Shown here: piece after piece, positions 53,363 to 61,910 of the stretch
Layout: each line of letters begins with the position of its first letter
How positions within the stretch are numbered: the first letter of the stretch is position 1
Assembly (NCBI RefSeq): GCF_015354735.1
Contig: NZ_JACEFJ010000006.1
Location: 1 to 64,000 of the forward strand
Length of the DNA stretch: 64,000 nucleotides
DNA from: Pararhodonellum marinum
GTDB lineage: Bacteria > Bacteroidota > Bacteroidia > Cytophagales > Cyclobacteriaceae
Reading direction: 5' to 3'
The notes under the pieces: generated by a model
What the model saw: the letters and a program-made list of their open reading frames with translations, nothing else
Database searches by the model: none
What the model was told of the DNA's origin: nothing
Translations under genes and position numbers: made by a program

Positions 53363-53902
53363 ATGTTGGATATCCTGATCGTAATCATATTGGCCCTTGG
53401 TGCCTACAGCGGCTACCAAAAAGGCCTTTTTATTGGGGTTTTATCCATATTGGCATTTTTCATAGGGTTGTTATTGGCTTTCAAATTTATGGATTGGGGA
53501 ACTGCTTTTCTTGCTGAAAGAGTGGAAAACCTGACCTATATGCTGCCATTGGTTAGTTTTATGGTCATCTTCCTGGGTGTGGTGATTTTGCTCAGGATAT
53601 TGGCATTTTTGGTTAAAAAAACCTTGGATTTAACCATTTTAGGTACTTTTGACAATTTTGCAGGAGCTATCCTTGGTTTTCTAAAATGGGCCTTTATGGT
53701 CAGTCTCTTAATTTGGATTACTGGTTCTTTCCAAATTGAAATCCCTTACCTCGACAAATCGGAATCTAAACTATATCCTGTCGTGGAACCCATTGCCCCT
53801 TTGGTCATTTCCTTTCTGGATTCTTTTTCTCCCGTTATTCAGGAATCTGTTAATTCCATCAGGGACCTTATCAACCAAACAGCAGGTGGTATTATTAATT
53901 GA
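53363..53902 (+). CDS. CvpA family membrane protein
   Basis: The 179-residue product has four predicted transmembrane helices (about 3-20, 23-45, 61-82, 103-122), starting MLDILIVIILALGAYSGYQKGLF, the CvpA hallmark. CvpA is linked to colicin V production and envelope stress tolerance in Escherichia coli; its precise action is unclear. Its 3' end overlaps the pabA-like start by 17 nt. Confidence 0.9.
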   Translation: MLDILIVIILALGAYSGYQKGLFIGVLSILAFFIGLLLAFKFMDWGTAFLAERVENLTYMLPLVSFMVIFLGVVILLRILAFLVKKTLDLTILGTFDNFAGAILGFLKWAFMVSLLIWITGSFQIEIPYLDKSESKLYPVVEPIAPLVISFLDSFSPVIQESVNSIRDLINQTAGGIIN

Positions 53903-54485
53903 CAATTTCGATTCCTTCTCTCATATTTTGGCAGATTATTTCCTGCAATTAGGGGTAAGGTTAAAAATAGTCAGAAATGATACGCTCTTAGCTAACATTC
54001 AGCAAGAAAAATATTCAGGTCTTATCCTCTCTCCAGGTCCAGAAACACCAGAAAAAGCTGGCAATCTGATGGAAATTCTGGCCTACTACCATGACAAAAT
54101 TCCAGTCTTAGGGGTATGTTTAGGCCATCAGGCCATAGGGGAGTTTTTTGGAGCAAAATTGATCAAAGGTGCAAATCCTGTACATGGTAAAGTGCATCAG
54201 GTCAGTAAAACCAGTGACCATCACTTGCTTCAAGGCCTTCCGAAAACTTTTGAAGTGACCCGATATCATTCCTTGATTTTAACCGCACTACCCGAGTCAC
54301 TTGTGCCCCTCCTCGAAACAGCTGATGGAGTGATCATGGCCATGGTCCACCAAAAATTCCCTATATTAGGTATTCAGTATCATCCTGAGGCTTACCTGAC
54401 AGAATTTGGAATGGAAATTTTAAGCAATTGGCTGGACGTTTTTGTCAAACCAGGTTCCACTTTGGCCGATAAATTGACTGATTGA
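53886..54485 (+). CDS. pabA: Glutamine amidotransferase, aminodeoxychorismate/anthranilate synthase component II
   Basis: The product is 199 residues from a GTG at 53886 that gives MVLLIDNFDSFSHILADYF, the standard N-terminus. The longest open frame would begin inside cvpA with unrelated sequence. Class I amidotransferase residues are Cys78 in GVCLGHQ, His166 and Glu168 in IQYHPEA. It supplies ammonia from glutamine to a chorismate-using partner (PabB or TrpE), which is not encoded nearby. Which pathway it serves is not decided. Confidence 0.88.
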   Translation: MVLLIDNFDSFSHILADYFLQLGVRLKIVRNDTLLANIQQEKYSGLILSPGPETPEKAGNLMEILAYYHDKIPVLGVCLGHQAIGEFFGAKLIKGANPVHGKVHQVSKTSDHHLLQGLPKTFEVTRYHSLILTALPESLVPLLETADGVIMAMVHQKFPILGIQYHPEAYLTEFGMEILSNWLDVFVKPGSTLADKLTD

Positions 54486-54646
54486 GATCCTCATTGGATT
54501 TTGGAAATCGTAGATAAATAAACTTACCGCAAAGTGGATTTGTCTTGATTTTATACTACGAGGTGAAAGCTTTAGGGAAACCATAAATAAACAACATCTT
54601 TGTGTTTTGCGTTTTAATAATTGAATTCTTTTAATATCTTTAAAAT

Positions 54647-55312
54647 ATGCAGGCCTACGAATTCATCAACAACATGATCCCGCCATTAAAATTTACTGAT
54701 AAAGTAAAGATGGCCTTGTCATGGATGGAAGAAATCCGAACGAATGTTCTGCCTGTAGTGGATCAGGGGAGATTCAAAGGACTGATCAATGATGACCTGA
54801 TTTACAAAATCAACAACTCCCAGTTGCTCATCAAAAATGTTGAGCTGGAATCCGATACTTGCTTTGTTTATCGGGACAAACACATTTATGATGTTCTTAG
54901 GGTTGCGTCAGAGCACCATACCAATATGGTGGCAGTCATAGATCGGGAAGGCATTTATCATGGCGTAGTCACCTTGGAAGATGCCATTGCTGCCTTTGCT
55001 GACAGCCTCAGTATTCTCTCACAAGGAGGGGTCATCATTCTATCCATGTTTATGACCGACTACAGTCTTTTTGAAATCGCCCGAATCATTGAATCAGAAA
55101 ATACCAAGATCCTTAGCAGTTTTATTACCAATGATCCTTTAGATGATTCAAAAATCAAACTGACTTTAAAATTGGACAAAACAGAGCTAAGACACATTAA
55201 AGCTACGTTAGAACGCTTTGGTTACAAAGTCATAGACCATTACCAAGAAGAAGTTGAAGTCAGTGGGGAACAGGATAGAATAGGGAATTTACTTCGCTTT
55301 TTAGACATTTAA
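54647..55312 (+). CDS. CBS-domain protein
   Basis: The 221-residue cytoplasmic product contains a pair of CBS motifs: MQAYEFINNMIPPLKFTDKVKMALSWM ... VDQGRFKGLINDDLIYK and DKHIYDVLRVASEHHTNMVAVIDREGIYHGVVTLEDAIAAF. A C-terminal ACT-like regulatory portion (DYSLFEIARIIESENTKILSSF) follows. CBS pairs bind adenine nucleotides. It begins the conserved CBS-nadK-DUF6089-uppS-bamA gene order of the phylum, with 10 bp before nadK. Confidence 0.88.
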   Translation: MQAYEFINNMIPPLKFTDKVKMALSWMEEIRTNVLPVVDQGRFKGLINDDLIYKINNSQLLIKNVELESDTCFVYRDKHIYDVLRVASEHHTNMVAVIDREGIYHGVVTLEDAIAAFADSLSILSQGGVIILSMFMTDYSLFEIARIIESENTKILSSFITNDPLDDSKIKLTLKLDKTELRHIKATLERFGYKVIDHYQEEVEVSGEQDRIGNLLRFLDI

Positions 55313-55322
55313 CCCTCCATCA

Positions 55323-56198
55323 ATGAACCTCGCAATCCATGGAATAGGCTTTCCCAAGGAGAGTATACCTTTTATCCAAAATTTGATTCGAACCCTCCAC
55401 AAACAGAAAAACAATATTTTTTTAACGGACAGATTTACAAAATCCCTCAAATCCAATCAGGTCAAATTGGAAGGTTGTCAGCCTTTGGATATGCGAGAAA
55501 TGCTTGTAGACATGGATTTTATCATCTCCTTGGGTGGTGATGGTACGCTCTTGGATACAGTATCATTTGTAGGAGCTTTTGAAACACCTATTTTAGGCAT
55601 CAACTTGGGAAGGTTGGGCTTTTTGGCTACGATAGCTAAAGAGGATACAGAATTTGCCTTTGATGCCTTAATGGACAATCGATTTTCCATTGAAGACCGT
55701 ACCTTGATCAGCTTGGTTTCAGAAACCCCATTATTTAATGGCATTAATTACGGCATGAATGAATTTACGATTCATAAGCGAGATACCTCTTCTATGATCA
55801 CCGTACATACATTTATAGATGGTGAATACCTCAACAGTTATTGGGCAGATGGACTGATTGTAGCCACGCCTACTGGGTCTACAGGTTACAGCTTGAGTTG
55901 TGGGGGGCCATTGATTTCGCCCCTTGCAAAGAATTTTGTGCTTACACCCGTAAGTCCTCACAATCTCAATGTGAGGCCTATCATTGTTTCAGATGACAGT
56001 GAAATAAGTTTCAAAATAGAGGGGCGCAGCAAAAAGTTTCTCATATCTTTGGACAGCAGATCGACGGCCATAAATAGCAATGTACGTCTCAAGGTCAAAA
56101 AAGAGGCTTTTGTGGCCAAGTTGGTCAAGTTTCATGATTACAGTTTTTTTGATACCTTGCGCCAGAAATTGAATTGGGGCTTTGACATGAGGAACTAA
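55323..56198 (+). CDS. nadK: NAD kinase
   Basis: The 291-residue product has the ATP-NAD kinase signature GGDGTLL at 71-77, NLGRLGFLA, and the segment ADGLIVATPTGSTGYSLSCGGP that binds NAD. It phosphorylates NAD to NADP in the cytoplasm. The next gene starts 1 bp after its stop. Confidence 0.96.
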   Translation: MNLAIHGIGFPKESIPFIQNLIRTLHKQKNNIFLTDRFTKSLKSNQVKLEGCQPLDMREMLVDMDFIISLGGDGTLLDTVSFVGAFETPILGINLGRLGFLATIAKEDTEFAFDALMDNRFSIEDRTLISLVSETPLFNGINYGMNEFTIHKRDTSSMITVHTFIDGEYLNSYWADGLIVATPTGSTGYSLSCGGPLISPLAKNFVLTPVSPHNLNVRPIIVSDDSEISFKIEGRSKKFLISLDSRSTAINSNVRLKVKKEAFVAKLVKFHDYSFFDTLRQKLNWGFDMRN

Positions 56199-56199
56199 G

Positions 56200-57048
56200 A
56201 TGGAGTGGAAAAGCCGATTTAGATTAACAAAAATTAACCCTGTAAATACCTTGAGCGGTTTTTTATTCGTTGGGTACTTTATAAATTGCATCGTCTTGAA
56301 AAAAGTCAAACTTCATCTGGTAGGTTTTATGTTCACGATCGCCTTATTTTCTGGAGGCACCTATCAATTGGCATTTGCCCAACAACATGAAGTAGGACTG
56401 GGACTTGGAGTGGCCACTTATACTGGAGACATTATCCGTAGAATTGACCCTACCCAAGTTGGCCTTCAAGGATCGTTATTTGGCAGACGAAATTTTGACA
56501 ATGTTTGGAGCATCCGGGCAGGAATTGCTATCGCTAGGCTAAACGCCGCTGACAGCATCCGGCCTATAGATCCTGTGGCTGAATTGAGAAATGCTGGTTT
56601 TCGTGGAACCGCAGTAGAAGGGCATTTGATTGCGGAATTCCATTTCCTAAACTATTTGTCCCCTAATTTTCCTACCAATTTTTCTCCTTACGGTTTTATG
56701 GGATTTGGATACACCATATTTACAGGAAACGGACAGGCATATGAAGGTGACCCTTTTCCTGGACGCTATTCCCTAAGTACCCCTGTGATTCCATTTGGTT
56801 TGGGTATCAAATATCAGATCAAAGACAGGTTATTTGCCTCACTTGAACTGGGCATAAGAGCGACGGTTTCTGATTATCTTGATAAAATCGAATACAATGA
56901 AACCTATATAAGAAGATTTGATCCCGATACGGGAGCATTGAATCCCAATTCCATCAATTTCGGTACCCAATCAGACAAGGACTGGTACTATTTTCTAGGC
57001 ATTACCGTCAGTTATTCCTTTCATCAGGTCAAGTGCTACCAAGATTAA
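56200..57048 (+). CDS. DUF6089 outer-membrane beta-barrel protein
   Basis: The product is 282 residues from ATG 56200. A TTG at 56296 would instead give a cleaner signal peptide (KKVKLHLVGFMFTIALF ... LAFAQ), so the true start may be there. The mature part, beginning HEVGLGLGVATYTGDI, is a beta-barrel of the DUF6089 family, consistently found between nadK and uppS/bamA in Bacteroidota. The function is unknown, but context points to outer-membrane assembly. Confidence 0.83.
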   Translation: MEWKSRFRLTKINPVNTLSGFLFVGYFINCIVLKKVKLHLVGFMFTIALFSGGTYQLAFAQQHEVGLGLGVATYTGDIIRRIDPTQVGLQGSLFGRRNFDNVWSIRAGIAIARLNAADSIRPIDPVAELRNAGFRGTAVEGHLIAEFHFLNYLSPNFPTNFSPYGFMGFGYTIFTGNGQAYEGDPFPGRYSLSTPVIPFGLGIKYQIKDRLFASLELGIRATVSDYLDKIEYNETYIRRFDPDTGALNPNSINFGTQSDKDWYYFLGITVSYSFHQVKCYQD

Positions 57049-57129
57049 TTAATTTGGTTTTGGGGTAGATAATTGAAAAAGAAATACCATTTTTGTACCT
57101 CAAAATTGGTGAAAGGACAGAACCGAGTA

Positions 57130-57867
57130 ATGAAGGCAAGCCTAGACAAGAACAACATCCCCAAACACATTGCGATTATTATGGACGGCAACGGCCGGTG
57201 GGCACAGAAAAAAGGTGCCATGCGGGTCTTTGGCCATAGAAATGCCATTACCGCTGTTCGGGAATCGATCGAAGGCTGCTCAGAATTAGGAGTAGATTTT
57301 CTTACCCTGTATGCCTTTTCCACCGAGAATTGGTCCAGACCCAAAGACGAAATCGAAGCCTTGATGGAGCTATTGGTACAGACCATGAGTGAGGAAACCC
57401 CAACCATGATGAAAAACAACATCAGGTTGATCACCATAGGGGATGTGGATAGCTTACCGGAAAAGTGCCATCAAAACCTGAAAGAAACCATGCGGACCAC
57501 TGCTGCCAACACAGGGATGACCCTGATCGTTGCGCTCAGCTACAGTGGCAGGTGGGAAATACAACAAGCCGTAAAGGCCATTGTCAATAAAGTAGTCAAT
57601 AAAGAGCTGGAAATAGATGCCATCGACCAATCAGAAATTGGCAGGCACATGAATACAGGAGGAATACCTGATCCGGAATTGTTGATCAGGACGAGTGGGG
57701 AATTGAGAATCAGTAATTTTCTGTTGTGGCAAATGGCCTACACAGAATTGTACTTCACAGAAGTACTTTGGCCGGACTTCCGGAAAGAGCACCTACATGA
57801 AGCGATTATTGCCTACCAAAACAGGGAAAGGCGATTTGGCAAAACAGGTGAACAGATTAAACCTTAG
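57130..57867 (+). CDS. uppS: Isoprenyl transferase (undecaprenyl diphosphate synthase)
   Basis: The product is 245 residues from ATG 57130, which gives the normal beginning NIPKHIAIIMDGNGRWAQKKG with catalytic Asp19. SYSGRWEI and LLIRTSGELRISNFLLWQMAYTELYF are the remaining family blocks. It makes the lipid carrier for cell-wall and surface-glycan synthesis at the inner membrane. A longer start (TTG 57073) is not supported. bamA follows after 5 bp. Confidence 0.95.
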   Translation: MKASLDKNNIPKHIAIIMDGNGRWAQKKGAMRVFGHRNAITAVRESIEGCSELGVDFLTLYAFSTENWSRPKDEIEALMELLVQTMSEETPTMMKNNIRLITIGDVDSLPEKCHQNLKETMRTTAANTGMTLIVALSYSGRWEIQQAVKAIVNKVVNKELEIDAIDQSEIGRHMNTGGIPDPELLIRTSGELRISNFLLWQMAYTELYFTEVLWPDFRKEHLHEAIIAYQNRERRFGKTGEQIKP

Positions 57868-57872
57868 AATTG

Positions 57873-60569
57873 ATGAAAAGAAGTTTAACAGTCATTCTTT
57901 TACTCCTAATGACAGGAATTACCGAGGCCCAGATCCGATTGGGTCAGAGCAGGTATTCCACTCAGCGGGCGGTAGATATACTGGAATTAGATTATACCAA
58001 ACCCAAAAAATACAGGGTGGCTGAAATAAAGGCTGTGGGACTCAGTACTTTGGATGAAAACGCCATCATTTCTCTTTCGGGGATCAAAGTGGATGACATG
58101 ATTGATGTTCCGGGTGATGCCGCATCCAATGCCCTCAAGAAACTTTGGGCCCAAGGGATCATTGGTGATGTCAAACTTTTGGTGACAAAAATCGAGGGGG
58201 ATGACATCTATTTACTCTTGGACCTAACCGAAAGGCCGAGGTTTTCCAGAGTCGATTTCTCAGGGGTCAACAAAACCCAAGAAGGAGAATTGAAGGACAA
58301 AATCAAAATCCGCGGCCGAGTAGTAAGGGATGATGTACTCAATACTGCCCAAAGAAATATCCAAAAATACTTCATTGATAAAGGCTTTCTGAACACAGAA
58401 GTCAAAATCGTCCAGGAAAGAGACACCACCTTACCCAACAGTGTACGATTGAGATTTGATGTGGATACAAAATCCAAGGTACGTATCAACCAAATCAATG
58501 TCATAGGCAATGAGGAATTTAGTGATGGAAAAATAAAAGGAAAGCTGAAAAAAACCAATGAACATGCAAGGGTGCATATTTTCAGGGATATTTTTTCCAG
58601 GCTTTCCAACACCACCCCAAAAACCGCCAAGGAAGCTGTGATTTACCGAAATCCGGTATCCGATGAAGAAGTGAAAACCTATATCAACAAAAACTTCAAA
58701 CTGAATTTTTTCAGTGGTTCCAAATTTGTGGATAAGGAATACAGAGAGGACAAAGAAAAAGTAGTTGCATTTTACAATACAAGGGGTTTCAGAGATGCGG
58801 AAATTATAGGGGATTCCATTTATAATTTTGACAACAACACCATCAACATAGACCTTAAAATAGAGGAAGGACAAAAGTATTATTACCGAAACATTACCTT
58901 CACCGGTAACTATATACACCCTGATGCGGTGCTTCAAAATAAATTGGGGATTTTAAAAGGTGACATTTACAATAAGGAAAGGCTGGAAAAACGACTTAAT
59001 TATGATCCTCAGAAAGGGGATGATGTTAGTTCCCTATACCAGGATGATGGCTACCTCTTCTTCCAAATTGACCCTGTAGAAGTCAATGTTCAGGGCGATT
59101 CCATTGACATTGAGATGAGGGTATTTGAAGGTCCTCAGGTGACGGTGAATTCGGTGGCCATAGAAGGCAATGAAAGGACTTCAGATCACGTGGTCATGCG
59201 GGAAATCAGGATATTGCCTGGGCAGAAATTCAACAGAAGTGCCTTAGTGAGGACCATCAGGGAACTTTCCCAATTGGGTTATTTTGACCCAGAAAACATT
59301 GAACCCGACATGCGTCCAAACTTCGAGGATGCAACGGTAGACATTACCTTCAAACTGGTAGAAAGACCCAATGACCAAATAGAATTATCCGGTGGATGGG
59401 GAGGTTTCTTTGGATTTGTAGGCACGGTGGGCTTAGTCTTCAACAACTTTTCCATCAAAAACATCGGGAATTTTGACAAATGGCGTCCATTGCCCGTGGG
59501 GGATGGACAAAAATTGTCGCTAAGGGTACAGGCCAATGGTCGAAGTTTCCAGAACTACAGTATTTCCTTGACAGAACCTTGGTTTGGAGGCAGAAAGCCC
59601 AATGCACTTTCCTTAAGCTTTAACCACTCCGTCCAAAGGCAGGTTGATTTCTTCAGCCAGCAAAATTTTGGTCAAGAGATTGGTTATTTTAAGATCACAG
59701 GAGCAACAATAGGTTTGGCAAAAAGGGTTACATGGCCCGATGATTATTTTCAAGTCAGCAATTCCCTTCAATTTCAAATCTATGAGTTCAATGAATTTGG
59801 CCGTCAGTTTGGATTGAGTTATGCCACGGGTCGGGCCAACAGCCTTGCCTTCAATACCACCATTGCGAGAAACAACATCGATAATCCAATTTACCCAAGG
59901 TTTGGTTCCAATATATCTTTGGCCACTAGCTTTACACCACCTTATGCTTCCTTGAATCCGAATATCAACAATGAGTCTCCCGATGAGGAAAGGTTCAGGT
60001 GGTTGGAATACCATAAATGGATGTTTGACGGTACTTTCTATGCGCCGTTGTTCGGGTCCAGTAAATTTGTAGTGAGTGCCCGAACGCACATGGGCTTTTT
60101 GGGTTCTTATGGAGACCGTATAGGTATCATACCCCTTGAAAGGTTTGTCATGGGAGGCGACGGAATGACCTTCAATAACTTTGCCTTGGGTCAGGAAATC
60201 ATAGGCCTGAGAGGATATGAAAACCAATCCATCACTCCTGGGAGAGAAACCAGAGGTACAGCTGAGGGCGATGCATATGGCGGAATTGTGTACAACAAGC
60301 ACGTGATGGAATTGAGGTTTCTGGTATCCCCAAATCCCTCCGCTACCATCTTCCTATTGACCTTTGCAGAAGCTGGTAACAACTGGGGATCCTATGCAGA
60401 GTTTAACCCTTACAATCTGAAAAAATCAGCAGGTTTCGGTGCTAGAATCTTTATGCCTGCGTTTGGTTTATTGGGGATAGACTGGGGATACGGATTTGAT
60501 CCAATACCCGGACAGACCCGACCAAGTGGAGCACAATTCCACTTTACCATAGGTCAACAGTTCAGATAG
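57873..60569 (+). CDS. bamA: Outer-membrane protein assembly factor BamA
   Basis: The product is 898 residues from the ATG at 57873, with signal peptide MKRSLTVILLLLMTGITEAQ. Successive POTRA domains occupy about 45-500, for example VEVNVQGDSIDIEMRVFEGPQVTVNSVAIEGNERTSDHVV in the last one. The 16-strand barrel follows, including the RGYEN turn of strand/loop L6 (VRGF/IRGF equivalent). It folds and inserts outer-membrane proteins and is essential. Its stop codon abuts the first ompH gene (TAG then GTGATG). Confidence 0.95.
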   Translation: MKRSLTVILLLLMTGITEAQIRLGQSRYSTQRAVDILELDYTKPKKYRVAEIKAVGLSTLDENAIISLSGIKVDDMIDVPGDAASNALKKLWAQGIIGDVKLLVTKIEGDDIYLLLDLTERPRFSRVDFSGVNKTQEGELKDKIKIRGRVVRDDVLNTAQRNIQKYFIDKGFLNTEVKIVQERDTTLPNSVRLRFDVDTKSKVRINQINVIGNEEFSDGKIKGKLKKTNEHARVHIFRDIFSRLSNTTPKTAKEAVIYRNPVSDEEVKTYINKNFKLNFFSGSKFVDKEYREDKEKVVAFYNTRGFRDAEIIGDSIYNFDNNTINIDLKIEEGQKYYYRNITFTGNYIHPDAVLQNKLGILKGDIYNKERLEKRLNYDPQKGDDVSSLYQDDGYLFFQIDPVEVNVQGDSIDIEMRVFEGPQVTVNSVAIEGNERTSDHVVMREIRILPGQKFNRSALVRTIRELSQLGYFDPENIEPDMRPNFEDATVDITFKLVERPNDQIELSGGWGGFFGFVGTVGLVFNNFSIKNIGNFDKWRPLPVGDGQKLSLRVQANGRSFQNYSISLTEPWFGGRKPNALSLSFNHSVQRQVDFFSQQNFGQEIGYFKITGATIGLAKRVTWPDDYFQVSNSLQFQIYEFNEFGRQFGLSYATGRANSLAFNTTIARNNIDNPIYPRFGSNISLATSFTPPYASLNPNINNESPDEERFRWLEYHKWMFDGTFYAPLFGSSKFVVSARTHMGFLGSYGDRIGIIPLERFVMGGDGMTFNNFALGQEIIGLRGYENQSITPGRETRGTAEGDAYGGIVYNKHVMELRFLVSPNPSATIFLLTFAEAGNNWGSYAEFNPYNLKKSAGFGARIFMPAFGLLGIDWGYGFDPIPGQTRPSGAQFHFTIGQQFR

Positions 60570-60571
60570 TG

Positions 60572-61099
60572 ATGAAAATATCATTGAAATTATTACTTTT
60601 GCAAATGCTTTTTTTCACGGGGACTTTCATAGTGGAAAGCCGGGCCCAGAAAATAGGCTATGTGGATACCGAATTTATCCTGAACAAACATCCTGATTAT
60701 AAGATCGTACAGGAAGAAATTGCATCCATTGGAGCCAATTGGAAAAAAGAGGCACAAAATTTGGAGAACGAGATAAAAGAACTCCGTAGGACCTTGAAAG
60801 CAGAAGAAGTATTGCTGACAGAGGAAATGGTAGATGAAAGAATGGCACTGATCAAAGAAAAGGAAAAAGATGCCAATAGTTTCAACAACCGTGTTTTTGG
60901 AATGAATGGACAATATTTTCAAAAACAAGCCGAGCTCATGCAGCCTTTGCAATCCAAGATCTTTGATGCGATCGAAAAGGTGAACAGAAGGTTCAACATC
61001 GCCATCATGTTTGACAAAGCGTCAGGGCTGTCCATGATCTATACGGATCCAAGGCATGATTATTCAGAATTTGTTTTGGAGGAGTTGGGAATAGAATAA
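60572..61099 (+). CDS. OmpH/Skp family periplasmic chaperone, copy 1
   Basis: The product is 175 residues from the ATG at 60572; a GTG one codon earlier overlaps the bamA stop. The signal peptide ends ESRAQ, followed by KIGYVDTEFILNKHPDYKIV, the OmpH/Skp opening. A long charged coiled coil comes next (about 48-125), then the closing beta element (NRRFNIAIMFDKASGLSMIY). Skp-like trimers guard outer-membrane proteins on their way to BamA. It is separated from copy 2 by 34 bp. Confidence 0.92.
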   Translation: MKISLKLLLLQMLFFTGTFIVESRAQKIGYVDTEFILNKHPDYKIVQEEIASIGANWKKEAQNLENEIKELRRTLKAEEVLLTEEMVDERMALIKEKEKDANSFNNRVFGMNGQYFQKQAELMQPLQSKIFDAIEKVNRRFNIAIMFDKASGLSMIYTDPRHDYSEFVLEELGIE

Positions 61100-61133
61100 A
61101 AGAAAACAATAAAAATAAACTAAAGTCAGAATT

Positions 61134-61673
61134 ATGAAAGTTAAAATTTTCCTTTCAGCAATCGCCATCTTTTGCGTAGGATTTGTCGCCCAAGCACAGG
61201 ATCTTAAAATCGGATATACCAATGTAGAGTATATCATGGATCTGATGCCTGAAATGGAACAAATAGGTGCTGATATACAAGATTACAGCAATCAGTTGGG
61301 AACTCAGCTTCAGACTAAGTCTCAGAGTTTTCAAAGACAGGTGCAATCTTATCAGCAAGCTGCCCAATCCATGACCGAGCAGGCAAGAACAGAAAAAGAA
61401 CAAGAGCTTCAAAAGCTTCAGCAAGAAATCCAGAAATTTGAAACCGATGCGCAAACATCATATCAAAGAAAACTTCAGGAACTACTTGAACCTGTTCAAA
61501 CCAAGGTATTCAACGCCATCAATGCAGTAGCTGCAGAAAACAATTACACCCATGTGTTTGCAGAAACAGCTGGACAAACACCCGTGTTGTTATACACCAA
61601 AGAGGATGACAAATTTACCGATATGGTCTTAGCCAAATTGGGTATTACCCCTCCCGCTGCACCGGCTAACTAA
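61134..61673 (+). CDS. OmpH/Skp family periplasmic chaperone, copy 2
   Basis: The 179-residue product has a signal peptide ending VAQAQ and LKIGYTNVEYIMDLMPEMEQI at the mature N-terminus. Its Gln-rich coiled coil (QAAQSMTEQARTEKEQELQKL and onward) is less charged than copy 1, and its terminal tail is Pro-rich (PPAAPAN). It is the last gene of the outer-membrane assembly cluster and is followed by a strong terminator. The duplication is usual in Bacteroidota. Confidence 0.93.
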   Translation: MKVKIFLSAIAIFCVGFVAQAQDLKIGYTNVEYIMDLMPEMEQIGADIQDYSNQLGTQLQTKSQSFQRQVQSYQQAAQSMTEQARTEKEQELQKLQQEIQKFETDAQTSYQRKLQELLEPVQTKVFNAINAVAAENNYTHVFAETAGQTPVLLYTKEDDKFTDMVLAKLGITPPAAPAN

Positions 61674-61690
61674 AAAAAATCATTGATTTT

Positions 61691-61727
61691 AAAAAGGCCT
61701 GCTTTATTGAAAAGCAGGCCTTTTTTT
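61691..61727 (+). terminator. Terminator of the bamA-ompH operon
   Basis: AAAGGCCTGCTTT and AAAGCAGGCCTTT form a perfect 13-bp stem with a 5-nt loop and a T-run, starting about 20 bp after the stop. It ends the CBS-to-ompH cluster. Confidence 0.9.
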
Positions 61728-61910
61728 ATTTCATGATTGTACACAATGTTGCCAGTAAAATGGTAATTCAATATAAATCTCTTGACCAAACTGAAATGTC
61801 CCTTAGATCCCTGCCCCTGCCCGACGAAAGGCGGGTGACTTCGGACTTCCGACCCTTTTGAAGAAGAATATTGGGTTAATGGCAAAGAAGCGGATAACCT
61901 TTTTTAATTT

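Noticed and set aside
53736-53885. N-terminal extension of the pabA-like frame
   Set aside because: It lies within cvpA and encodes unrelated sequence. The conserved LLIDNFDSF start follows the GTG at 53886.
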